The notes: a model not told the origin generated them from the sequence alone. DNA of 5,237 nucleotides from an uncultured Oscillospiraceae bacterium (GCA_934661135.1 CAKUJA010000127.1:1-5237); one strand, 5' to 3'. Shown: positions 1-5,237, counted from the stretch's first letter. Numbers and translations: made by a program.

Positions 1-67
1 CCCGGATACGGCACGCGCCGTCCAGCAGGCTGTACTCCGTATGCACGTGTAGATGCACAAATCCCAT
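1..67 (-). CDS. dnaE: DNA polymerase III subunit alpha, N-terminal fragment (PHP domain start)
   Basis: The first 22 codons of a gene that runs off the left edge. The reading is MGFVHLHVHTEYSLLDGA followed by CRIR. The HLHVHTEYSLLDGA block is the hallmark start of the PHP domain that opens DnaE-type replicative polymerases, with the paired histidines H5 and H7 (HxH) that bind metal in this fold. PolC is unlikely because its PHP domain is internal, after an OB fold. DnaE extends DNA strands at the replication fork. The ATG lies 10 bases after the whiA stop. The gap (sense TGAGAACAGA) holds only a weak purine-rich Shine-Dalgarno candidate, so translation may depend on coupling to whiA. No promoter is visible between the two genes, so dnaE is probably the distal part of the murB operon. 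Identification is confident for the family; which DnaE subgroup cannot be told from 22 residues. Confidence 0.9.
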   Translation of the reverse strand, partial: MGFVHLHVHTEYSLLDGACRIR

Positions 68-77
68 TCTGTTCTCA

Positions 78-977
78 TTAAGTGCCCTTGGCCAATTCAA
101 TCAGCTTCCGCATCCGGTGGTTGATCGCCGACTTGGAAACCGGCGGCTCTGGCATCCCCGCCAGCTCCGAGAGCGTTGCCTCCGGGTTGTCCCGGCGGAG
201 CTGCGCCGTCTGCTGCAATTTTTGCGGCAGCGTCTCCAAAATGCCCGCGTCCTCCAGCTTGCGAATCGCCGCAAGCTGCTCAAACGACGCGTCAACCGCC
301 TTTGAAAGGTTCGCCGTCTCGCAATTTACGCGCCGGTTGACGCCGTTGCGAAGGTCTTTTTCCACCTTCGCCTCCATCACGCCCATCGCCGACACCTGTG
401 CGCCGATCGCCGTCAGGAAATCCTCAATCGCGTCGCTCTGCTTAAAATAGAGGATGCTGTTTCCCGCGCGGCTCGTCTCCTTCGCGTTCAGGCCTACCTC
501 CCGCAGCAGCACCGATGCTTCCGCGCTGACCTTCAAATGCGGCGTCGCCAGCTCCAGATGATAGCGCTTCACCGGGTCGGTCACGGAGCCGCCCGCGAGG
601 AACGCCCCGCGGAAAAACGCAAGCTGCTCCGGTTCTTCCTCCAGCAGTGCGAAATTCACGTGCAGCGTCACCGTGCCGCCGGCGTCCATATCCAGTGCGA
701 TGAAAAGCTTCTCCAGCTTCTCCGCATCTTCTATCAAAAACAGCAGCTTCCCCGGCTCATCGCCCTCCGGTATCTCGTCAAACGTCACGCCGAACGCCTT
801 CTTGAACAGCCGCGGCAGCCGCTCGGCAAAGTCACGGCTTTCCGTCACAATCCGCACCGCGCTCGCCGAAAATGTATTGCAATAGAGCAGCACGCCGTAG
901 GCCTCCGCCAGCGCCGTCGTGCGCTGACCGATCGTCTCACGGCAAAGCTCTGCCTTCACATTGGAGGAAAACGACAT
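78..977 (-). CDS. whiA: DNA-binding protein WhiA (LAGLIDADG-like domain plus HTH)
   Basis: A 299-residue protein, close to the usual size of WhiA (about 300-330). The N-terminal two thirds form the degenerate homing-endonuclease (LAGLIDADG-like) fold, with the family block RGAFLAGGSV at residues 123-132. Next come the conserved linker NGVNRRVNCETANLSKAV (211-228) and a C-terminal helix-turn-helix region with NPEATLSELAG and PPVSKSAINHRMRKL (264-292). WhiA was first known as a sporulation transcription factor in Streptomyces. In Bacillus the orthologue (YvcL) affects cell division and chromosome segregation and binds DNA broadly. Nuclease activity is not known for the family. The start is well supported: ATG is preceded by AGGAGG (984-989) with 6 bases between. 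That site directly follows the yvcK stop, leaving a 12-base gap. In Bacillus the gene downstream is crh (an HPr-like protein); here it is dnaE. I see no frameshift or truncation. Confidence 0.95.
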   Translation of the reverse strand: MSFSSNVKAELCRETIGQRTTALAEAYGVLLYCNTFSASAVRIVTESRDFAERLPRLFKKAFGVTFDEIPEGDEPGKLLFLIEDAEKLEKLFIALDMDAGGTVTLHVNFALLEEEPEQLAFFRGAFLAGGSVTDPVKRYHLELATPHLKVSAEASVLLREVGLNAKETSRAGNSILYFKQSDAIEDFLTAIGAQVSAMGVMEAKVEKDLRNGVNRRVNCETANLSKAVDASFEQLAAIRKLEDAGILETLPQKLQQTAQLRRDNPEATLSELAGMPEPPVSKSAINHRMRKLIELAKGT

Positions 978-983
978 CTCCTG

Positions 984-989
984 CCTCCT
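984..989 (-). promoter_or_regulatory. Ribosome binding site of whiA
   Basis: A perfect AGGAGG, 6 bases before the whiA ATG and immediately after the yvcK TAA. It fixes the whiA start, and it is the strongest Shine-Dalgarno sequence in the window. A terminating ribosome on yvcK would sit on this site, so the two genes are probably translationally linked. Confidence 0.85.
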
Positions 990-1991
990 TTATCTGGTTC
1001 GGAATTCTTTCCACACGGTCAATACCGCCTTTGCCAGCTCATCCGGGTTGTGCCGGATGAACCGCCCGCTCGAGCAGAGCGGGAACTCGCGTACCGCCAC
1101 GCCCTGCGCCATAATCTCCTCGCGGTCGAGTCGCAGCGGCTCCGCGCCCTCCGCGCTGTACGGCTTCAGCGATTCCTCGGGCACCGGCCGTGAATTGGCA
1201 ATGCACACGTCCATCACGCCGCTGCCCGCGTGGTGCAGCACCGCCTTCACATGGTCGCTCGCGGTATACCCCTCCGTTTCGCCGTCCTGCGTCATCACAT
1301 TCAATACATAGACCTTTACCGCCCGGCTCCGGCGAATTGCGTCCGCAATCCCATCCACCAGAAAGTTCGGGATGATGCTGGTATACAGGCTTCCCGGCCC
1401 CAAAATAATGAGATCCGCCCGCGCGATGGCCTCCAGACTGTCCGGAAGCGCCTGCGGGTGCTCCGGCGACAGCCGCACCTGCCGGATGCGGCAGTCCTTT
1501 TCCTTCTTCGCGTAAAAGATCTTGCTCTCGCCAAGGCAGCGTGAGCCGTCCTCAAACTCGGCTTCCAGGTGCACGTCCTGGTTCGTCACCGGCAATACCC
1601 GTCCCGTAATGGCGAGCACGTCGCCCATCCGGTGCACCGCCTCGTCAAACGAGCCGGAAATCCCATTCATCGCCGCCAAAAATAAATTGCCGAAGCTCTG
1701 TCCGGCCAGACTTCCCTCGGTAAACCGGTAGTTGAGCAGCTCCTTCATCGTCGGCTCCGTATTCGCCAGCGCGAGAATACAGCTTCGGATGTCCCCCGGC
1801 GGCAAAATGCCGAGATCCTCGCGCAGCACGCCCGAGCCACCGCCGTCGTCCGCCACGGTTACAATTGCCGTAATGTCGCGTGTATAGCGCTTCAGTCCGC
1901 GCAGCATGGCCGAAAGTCCGTGTCCACCTCCGATGGCAACCAGTCGCGGCGGCCGGTGCCCCGGCTCATAGAGTCGGATTGTTTCGTTCAT
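990..1991 (-). CDS. yvcK: YvcK/GlmR (MgfK) family protein, UDP-sugar-binding regulator
   Basis: A 333-residue soluble protein of the CofD/YvcK (gluconeogenesis factor) family. Motifs in order are: nucleotide-binding loop AIGGGHGLSAMLRGLK (19-34); VADDGGGSGVLRE (46-58); GILPPGDIRSCILALA (61-76); SLAGQSFGNLFLAAM (94-108); LGPGSLYTSIIPNFLV (197-212); NVMTQDGETEGYTASDH (231-247). Known members in Bacillus, Listeria and Mycobacterium bind UDP-GlcNAc or UDP-glucose, are needed for growth on gluconeogenic carbon sources, and steer carbon toward peptidoglycan precursors. In Bacillus the protein (GlmR) stimulates GlmS. It was once thought related to the CofD transferase, but no enzymatic reaction is established. 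The length matches the short cytoplasmic form without N-terminal membrane helices. The ATG is 4 bases after the rapZ stop. Its Shine-Dalgarno (AGAAGGTGA) lies within the last rapZ codons, so the pair is translationally coupled. The variant VADDGGGSG differs from the common VADDGGSSG by one Ser-to-Gly change. Confidence 0.94.
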   Translation of the reverse strand: MNETIRLYEPGHRPPRLVAIGGGHGLSAMLRGLKRYTRDITAIVTVADDGGGSGVLREDLGILPPGDIRSCILALANTEPTMKELLNYRFTEGSLAGQSFGNLFLAAMNGISGSFDEAVHRMGDVLAITGRVLPVTNQDVHLEAEFEDGSRCLGESKIFYAKKEKDCRIRQVRLSPEHPQALPDSLEAIARADLIILGPGSLYTSIIPNFLVDGIADAIRRSRAVKVYVLNVMTQDGETEGYTASDHVKAVLHHAGSGVMDVCIANSRPVPEESLKPYSAEGAEPLRLDREEIMAQGVAVREFPLCSSGRFIRHNPDELAKAVLTVWKEFRTR

Positions 1992-1995
1992 AGGC

Positions 1996-2856
1996 TCACC
2001 TTCTGGATATATCGCGGTGCCCGAGCGTCACGGCATATCCGCGCTTCGTGATAAAGTCCGCCAGCGTCCTTGCGATGCAGACCGACCGGTGCTTTCCGCC
2101 CGTGCAGCCCACCGCAATCACCAGCTCCGACTTTCCTTCGTCCACAAAATTCGGCAGCAAAAACGCCAGCAGATCCTCCGTCTTTTCCACAAAATCCTTC
2201 GTCTGCTGATACTGGAACACAAAATCGCGCACCGGCTCGTCCAATCCGGTCTGATGCTTCAGCTCCGGGATATAGTAGGGGTTCGGTAAAAACCGCACGT
2301 CAAATACCATGTCCGCGTCCAGCGGCAAACCGTATTTAAACCCGAACGACCGCACGCTCACGTGCATCGCGCGCTCATGGATGCCGCCCGCCACGAGATC
2401 AATCAGCATCCCGCGCAGCTTCCCTGTGGAAAGATTGGACGTATCGATAATCGCGCTTGCCCGGTTCCGAATCGGCTGCAACAGCTCGCGCTCCCGCTCA
2501 ATCGCCTCCTGAATCTGCGTCCCATCCTTCGTCAGTGGATGGGCGCGCCGCGTCTCCTTGTAGCGCTTGATGATCGTCTCCGTCTGCGCCTCTATAAACA
2601 AAATAGAGTATTGCAGCCGCATCTCGTCAAGCTGGTCAAGGCTGCGGAACAGCGCGTCAAACGTCAGGCTTCCGCGCACGTCCGTCACCAGCGCCACCTT
2701 TTCATACCGCCCCTTCGTCGCAAGGCAGAGGCTTGCAAACTGCGGAATCATCTCCGCCGGCATATTATCCACACAGTAAAATCCAAAATCCTCTAAATCT
2801 GACGCGGCCTTGCTCTTTCCCGCACCGGAAAGGCCGGATATAATCACAAACTGCAT
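1996..2856 (-). CDS. rapZ: RapZ/YvcJ family nucleotide-binding protein (RNase adapter family)
   Basis: A 286-residue protein of normal length for the RapZ/YvcJ family. The N-terminal P-loop domain has Walker A GLSGAGKS (8-15), the conserved YCVDNMPAEMIP (27-38), a Walker B-like VTDVRG (57-62), RRAHPL (103-108) and IDTSNL (137-142). The C-terminal domain has FGFKYGLPLDADMVFDVRFL (171-190), NPYYIPELKHQTGLD (192-206) and AVGCTGGKHRSVCIA (248-262). In E. coli the C-terminal domain binds GlcN6P, and RapZ guides RNase E to the small RNA GlmZ. Gram-positive bacteria lack GlmZ, and there YvcJ is known mainly as an ATP/GTP-hydrolysing protein affecting competence. The role here is therefore inferred to be regulatory, probably in amino-sugar or carbon metabolism alongside yvcK. 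The start is supported by AGGAGAG overlapping the murB stop codon (9-base gap). The gene carries intact motifs and no frameshift. Confidence 0.95.
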   Translation of the reverse strand: MQFVIISGLSGAGKSKAASDLEDFGFYCVDNMPAEMIPQFASLCLATKGRYEKVALVTDVRGSLTFDALFRSLDQLDEMRLQYSILFIEAQTETIIKRYKETRRAHPLTKDGTQIQEAIERERELLQPIRNRASAIIDTSNLSTGKLRGMLIDLVAGGIHERAMHVSVRSFGFKYGLPLDADMVFDVRFLPNPYYIPELKHQTGLDEPVRDFVFQYQQTKDFVEKTEDLLAFLLPNFVDEGKSELVIAVGCTGGKHRSVCIARTLADFITKRGYAVTLGHRDISRR

Positions 2857-2865
2857 AATTCTCTC

Positions 2866-3777
2866 CTACCAAATCCGCACCTCCGGCTCCAACCGGACGC
2901 CGGACGTCTCCCATACTCGCTTCTGCACCAATTCAATCGTATCCAAAACGTCCTGCGCCGTCGCATGGTCAGCATTGACCACAAATCCGGCGTGCTTTTC
3001 CGACACCTTCGCGCCGCCCACGCCCTGCCCCTTCAGTCCGGCCTGTTCAATAAGCGCTCCGGCGTAGTGCCCCTCCGGCCGCTTAAACGTACTTCCGGCC
3101 GACGGCAGCTCCAATGGCTGCGACGCTCTGCGTTTTTCAAGAAGTTCCTGCATCCGCGCGCCAATCTCCGCCGGCTCCCCCGGCTGCAAGGCCAGCCTTG
3201 CCGCAAGAATCACACCCGGCATCCGCTCAAACACACTCGTCCGGTATCCAAACGCGCAGTCCGCCGCGCCAAAGACTTCCTCGCGGCCGTCCATATGCAA
3301 AAACGTCACCTGCCGCACAATCTGCCGCATCTCGCCGCCATAAGCGCCCGCATTCATATAGATGCCGCCGCCGAGCGTCCCCGGAATACCGTGCGCAAAT
3401 TCCATCCCGCCAAGGCCGGCGTTTCTGGCAAACACGGCGACTGACGCAAGCGTCTGCCCTGCCATCGCCTCCAGCTCCGTCTCTCCGCAGCGGCAAATGC
3501 CGCACAGCGCATTTTTCAGACAGATCACCAGCGCGTCCACGCCCTCGTCCGGCGCCAGCACATTTGTACCCGCGCCGAGCAGCCGCACCGGAATCCGGTG
3601 TTCCGCCGCCGCGCGCAGCAGTGCCTTCACCTGCGCAGCGTCCTTCGGGAATGCCATCAGCCGCGCCGCGCCGCCAACCCGAAATGACGTATGTGCGGAC
3701 AGCAGCTCGTCCTCCCGCACCTCAATGGATTCCGTTTCGGCCAAAAACACGCGAATTGTCTCCTTTTCCAGCAGCAT
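2866..3777 (-). CDS. murB: UDP-N-acetylmuramate dehydrogenase (UDP-N-acetylenolpyruvoylglucosamine reductase)
   Basis: A cytoplasmic FAD enzyme of peptidoglycan synthesis. It reduces UDP-GlcNAc-enolpyruvate with NADPH to UDP-MurNAc. From the chosen start it has 303 residues, normal for type II MurB. The motifs seen are: HTSFRVGG (29-36); FAD-binding LGAGTNVLAPDEG (67-79); GIPGTLGGGIYMNAGAYGG (130-148); FGYRTSVF (176-183), whose Arg contacts substrate in the family; SAGSTFKRP (226-234) with the catalytic Ser229; and C-terminal LEPEVRIW with the catalytic Glu299. An in-frame ATG six codons upstream (3793-3795) would give 309 residues, but it has no Shine-Dalgarno and lies only a few bases after the predicted transcription start. 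The chosen ATG (3775-3777) has GGGAGG 6 bases upstream. murB is the first gene of the operon, with its own promoter at 3806-3833, and rapZ follows after 9 bases. Confidence 0.94.
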   Translation of the reverse strand: MLLEKETIRVFLAETESIEVREDELLSAHTSFRVGGAARLMAFPKDAAQVKALLRAAAEHRIPVRLLGAGTNVLAPDEGVDALVICLKNALCGICRCGETELEAMAGQTLASVAVFARNAGLGGMEFAHGIPGTLGGGIYMNAGAYGGEMRQIVRQVTFLHMDGREEVFGAADCAFGYRTSVFERMPGVILAARLALQPGEPAEIGARMQELLEKRRASQPLELPSAGSTFKRPEGHYAGALIEQAGLKGQGVGGAKVSEKHAGFVVNADHATAQDVLDTIELVQKRVWETSGVRLEPEVRIW

Positions 3778-3783
3778 GAGCAC

Positions 3784-3789
3784 CCTCCC
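3784..3789 (-). promoter_or_regulatory. Ribosome binding site deciding the murB start
   Basis: GGGAGG (sense), 6 bases before the ATG at 3775-3777. No comparable purine run precedes the upstream in-frame ATG at 3793-3795, whose preceding sequence is ATGAAAATCT. This favours the shorter MurB. Confidence 0.7.
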
Positions 3790-3805
3790 GGACATAGATT
3801 TTCAT

Positions 3806-3833
3806 TTTATAGTATAACACAGAACCCTGTAAA
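3806..3833 (-). promoter_or_regulatory. Predicted sigma-A promoter of the murB-rapZ-yvcK-whiA-dnaE operon
   Basis: On the minus strand, TTTACA (3828-3833, 5 of 6 matches to the -35 consensus) is separated by 16 bases from TATAAA (3806-3811, 5 of 6 to the -10 consensus). An overlapping alternative is an extended -10, TGT-TATACT (3811-3819), which has no good -35. Either would start transcription near 3799-3804, leaving a leader of about 22-27 bases before the supported murB ATG. This is a pattern match only. Confidence 0.6.
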
Positions 3834-3859
3834 ATGGAATAAAAATTGACCAATCCCGC

Positions 3860-3880
3860 TTAGGGTGTATCTGAAAACTG
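3860..3880 (+). repeat. Left terminal inverted repeat of copy 1
   Basis: A 21-bp arm matching 4006-4026 without mismatch. Just inside it the two ends diverge (CCAACG against GCGAAG), which marks the limit of perfect pairing. Confidence 0.9.
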
Positions 3881-4005
3881 CCAACGCACCCGGACAGTGG
3901 GCCTTTTCGCGCTGCGTCAGCGTCATTTTTCCTTGAAATACGTCAGTATTCCTGCGAAAAAATGTCTTGCTCACCACGAAAATTCCTCGCTGCCGGTCAC
4001 TTCGC

Positions 4006-4026
4006 CAGTTTTCAGATACACCCTAA
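4006..4026 (-). repeat. Right terminal inverted repeat of copy 1
   Basis: The exact reverse complement of 3860-3880. Its outer edge is 35 bases from the end of the hprK terminator T-tract. Confidence 0.9.
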
Positions 4027-4061
4027 CCTCTTTCGCCGCGCTTCCCCTCTCACAACACAGC

Positions 4062-4093
4062 AAAAAAGTCGGACGCATCCGCGTCCGACTTTT
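4062..4093 (-). terminator. Rho-independent terminator of hprK
   Basis: On the minus strand the transcript forms a perfect 9-bp GC-rich stem, GTCGGACGC/GCGTCCGAC (4068-4076 with 4081-4089), around a 4-base loop. Six T residues follow (4062-4067). Flanking A and T runs extend the pairing to 13 bp. The stem begins 15 bases after the hprK stop codon. In the opposite direction only four T residues follow the stem, so it would be a weaker terminator for plus-strand transcripts. Confidence 0.92.
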
Positions 4094-4104
4094 CCGCATC
4101 TCCA

Positions 4105-5043
4105 TTACTGATCCCGTTTCTCAAAAAACCGGCTCATCTGCTCCGTGAATTCCACCGCGGCGTTATAGCCCATCCGCTTCTGACGGTTGTTCATCGCCGC
4201 CACCTCCAAAATCACGGCCAGATTTCGTCCCGGCGTAATCGGAATCGTCACGCTCGGCACCTTGACACCCAGAATCTCCGTATACTGCGTCTCCATGCCC
4301 AGACGGTCATAGGCCTCGCCGTCACGCCACGGCACCATGTTGACAATCAAATCGATGTTGCTCGCATCCTTGACCGCGCCCATACCAAACAGCTTCGCCA
4401 CATTGATAACGCCGATCCCGCGGATTTCAATGTAGTGCCGCAGCACCTCCGGCGCCGCGCCCATCAGCTCACGCGGCGAAACTTTTTTGATTTCAACGGC
4501 ATCGTCCGCAATCAGCCGGTGGCCGCGTTTGACCAGCTCAATGGCCGTCTCGCTCTTGCCGATGCCGCTGTCGCCGTTGATAAGCACGCCCTCGCCGTAA
4601 ATTTCCACCAGCACGCCATGCCGCGTCACACGCGGTGCCAGCGCACTCTTGAGGTATACAATCAGCGCCGAAACGAGATAGCTCGTCGTCTCCTTGCACC
4701 CCAGTACAGTCACGTCATACTTTTTCGCCATCTCCAGACATTCCGGCGTCGGCTCATAGCCGCGCGAGAAAATCAACGCCGGACATTTGTAGGACAGGAA
4801 GTGGTCAAAAATGATGCTGCGCGCCTCACTCGAGAGCTTTTGCAGATACGCCACCTCAACCGTGCCGCACACGTAAATCCGCATCGGCTCAAAATGGTCA
4901 AAGAACCCCGCCAGATGCAGACCCGGACGGCTGACCTCGTCGACCGTCACATGAATTTTGTCAAAATCCGAAGATTTATGGAAATAGTCCAGCTTGAACT
5001 CCGAAACAATATCCGAGAGCAAAATGGAGTAGATATTCGCCAT
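4105..5043 (-). CDS. hprK: HPr kinase/phosphorylase
   Basis: A bifunctional cytoplasmic enzyme that phosphorylates HPr on Ser46 and also removes that phosphate by phosphorolysis. It is the sensor step of CcpA-type carbon catabolite control in Firmicutes. The protein has 312 residues from the chosen ATG, typical for the family. The N-terminal domain (about 1-130) is followed by the catalytic domain. It has the conserved RHGVLVEIYGEGVLI (141-155), Walker A GDSGIGKS (157-164), LIADDAVEI with the acidic pair D180-D181, the HprK signature IEIRGIGVINV (205-215), and IPITPGRNLAVILEVAAMNNR (from 267), a region needed for phosphorylase function. A GTG three codons upstream (5050-5052) is also open, but GAGGTGG (5049-5055) lies 5 bases before the ATG and overlaps that GTG, so the ATG is preferred. 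The gene has its own promoter and terminator, so it appears monocistronic. It is flanked by two related repeat elements. Confidence 0.96.
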   Translation of the reverse strand: MANIYSILLSDIVSEFKLDYFHKSSDFDKIHVTVDEVSRPGLHLAGFFDHFEPMRIYVCGTVEVAYLQKLSSEARSIIFDHFLSYKCPALIFSRGYEPTPECLEMAKKYDVTVLGCKETTSYLVSALIVYLKSALAPRVTRHGVLVEIYGEGVLINGDSGIGKSETAIELVKRGHRLIADDAVEIKKVSPRELMGAAPEVLRHYIEIRGIGVINVAKLFGMGAVKDASNIDLIVNMVPWRDGEAYDRLGMETQYTEILGVKVPSVTIPITPGRNLAVILEVAAMNNRQKRMGYNAAVEFTEQMSRFFEKRDQ

Positions 5044-5048
5044 CTTTC

Positions 5049-5055
5049 CCACCTC
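5049..5055 (-). promoter_or_regulatory. Ribosome binding site deciding the hprK start
   Basis: GAGGTGG (sense), 5 bases before the ATG at 5041-5043. It covers the alternative GTG start (5050-5052), which therefore would have no site of its own. Confidence 0.75.
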
Positions 5056-5073
5056 AACGAGCGTAGTGCTTAT

Positions 5074-5102
5074 ACTATATCATGTCCGGCCGCATCTGGC
5101 AA
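5074..5102 (-). promoter_or_regulatory. Predicted sigma-A promoter of hprK
   Basis: On the minus strand, TTGCCA (5097-5102, 5 of 6 to consensus), a 17-base spacer, and TATAGT (5074-5079, 5 of 6) preceded by TGA, giving an extended -10. Predicted transcription start is near 5067, with a leader of about 24 bases. This is the best promoter match in the window. No obvious operator was recognised around it. Confidence 0.78.
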
Positions 5103-5148
5103 CCATCCAACAAAAATTCACATCTTTTCACCCAAGCGTCAGTTGACA

Positions 5149-5237
5149 AGGGTGTATCTGAAAACTCATGATGTGACCGGCAGCGAGGGATTTTTGCGTT
5201 GAGCAAGACATTTTTCCACAGGAATACTGACGTATTT
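5149..5237. mobile_element. MITE-like palindromic element, partial (copy 2, cut by window end)
   Basis: The first 89 bases of a second copy. Read left to right, it aligns without gaps to the reverse complement of copy 1 (from 4025 downwards), with 79 of 89 positions identical (about 89%). The first 18 bases, AGGGTGTATCTGAAAACT, are identical to the terminal repeat. Mismatches cluster just inside it (CATGAT against GGCGAA) and around 5189-5199. The last 17 bases, up to the window edge, are identical. The base pair outside GGGTG is AA rather than TA, so a TA target duplication is not preserved on this side. The other half lies outside the window. It starts 46 bases upstream of the hprK -35 box. 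Confidence 0.8.

Larger units (their letters stand above)
3860..4026. mobile_element. MITE-like palindromic element, complete (copy 1)
   Basis: A 167-bp element bounded by a perfect 21-bp inverted repeat: 3860-3880 begins TTAGGGTGTATC and ends AAAACTG, and 4006-4026 is its exact reverse complement. The shared core is GGGTGTATCTGAAAACTG. The whole element is symmetric about 3943. CCGG at 3890-3893 mirrors 3993-3996, TTTTCG at 3904-3909 mirrors CGAAAA at 3977-3982, CATTTTT at 3924-3930 faces AAAAATG at 3958-3964, and AATAC/GTATT (3937-3941/3946-3950) close a central 4-base loop. A single strand could fold into one long imperfect hairpin. It contains no transposase gene. A TA dinucleotide at each outer edge could be a TA target duplication, as made by some DDE transposases (IS630/Tc1-like, some IS5 groups), but this is inference. 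It sits between the hprK terminator and the murB promoter and disrupts neither. Confidence 0.8.
3796..4104. other. hprK-murB intergenic region
   Basis: A 309-base gap without a credible gene. In transcription order it holds the hprK terminator (4062-4093), a short spacer, the 167-bp MITE-like palindrome (3860-4026), a 26-base spacer and the murB promoter (3806-3833). The outer parts are more AT-rich than the genes. A plus-strand open frame across it (3897-4148) runs through the element and the antisense end of hprK and has no family features. Confidence 0.8.

Noticed and set aside
537..1193. 218-residue plus-strand open frame across the whiA-yvcK junction
   Set aside because: It is antisense to two confidently identified genes, with Arg/Leu-rich low-complexity composition and no recognisable domain.
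3114..3779. 221-residue plus-strand open frame opposite murB
   Set aside because: Ala/Pro/Arg/Ser-rich composition typical of a shadow frame; murB on the other strand has all its catalytic motifs.
3796..4104. A riboswitch or small RNA in the hprK-murB gap
   Set aside because: The structure present is explained by the hprK terminator and the mobile palindrome, and the predicted murB leader (about 22-27 bases) is too short for a riboswitch.
3897..4148. 83-residue plus-strand open frame spanning the palindromic element and the end of hprK
   Set aside because: It reads through a structured repeat, the terminator and antisense hprK, with no plausible ribosome site or domain. The element appears non-coding.
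5138..5147. GTCAGTTGAC, a 10-bp near-palindrome upstream of hprK, as an operator
   Set aside because: Only 4-bp half sites around a 2-base centre, upstream of the promoter and occurring once; it is expected by chance.
5143..5171. TTGACA on the plus strand at the edge of copy 2 as an outward promoter
   Set aside because: A perfect -35-like hexamer, but at 17 bases spacing the -10 position reads TCATGA, which does not resemble TATAAT.
4435..5202. 255-residue plus-strand open frame opposite hprK
   Set aside because: It lies antisense to a full set of HprK motifs, is rich in Arg, Gln and His as expected from reverse reading of a GC-rich gene, and shows no family signature.

Overview
The window is a stretch of chromosome with every gene on the minus strand, from a moderately GC-rich member of the Firmicutes, most likely Clostridia (Oscillospirales-like). 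That placement is inferred from the HPr kinase, from the linkage murB-rapZ-yvcK-whiA-dnaE, from AGGAGG-type ribosome binding sites and from intrinsic termination. No sequence search was possible.

Layout, in the direction of transcription (right to left). At the right edge (5149-5237) is the first part of a repeat element, cut by the window end. Next comes a well-formed sigma-A type promoter (5074-5102) driving hprK (4105-5043). hprK ends at a clear rho-independent terminator (4062-4093) and is therefore probably its own transcription unit. The 309-base gap that follows (3796-4104) holds that terminator, a complete 167-bp palindromic MITE-like element (3860-4026) and a promoter (3806-3833). 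This promoter starts a tightly packed operon: murB (UDP-N-acetylenolpyruvoylglucosamine reductase), rapZ (nucleotide-binding regulator), yvcK (UDP-sugar-binding YvcK/GlmR/MgfK family), whiA (LAGLIDADG-like/HTH regulator) and the first 22 codons of dnaE (DNA polymerase III alpha, PHP domain). Intergenic gaps in the operon are 9, 4, 12 and 10 bases.

The genes share a theme. HprK/P gates carbon catabolite control through HPr. RapZ and YvcK link nucleotide or amino-sugar status to carbon flow and envelope synthesis. MurB consumes a UDP-GlcNAc derivative in peptidoglycan synthesis. WhiA is tied to cell division and chromosome functions, and dnaE to replication. The coding part is conserved housekeeping sequence with no sign of a new system.

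The least explained content is the pair of related repeats. The 167-bp element has 21-bp perfect terminal inverted repeats and is quasi-palindromic along its whole length. The right-edge copy matches its reverse complement at 79 of 89 positions without gaps. The two copies flank hprK in opposite orientation, and each lies about 45 bp upstream of a minus-strand promoter.
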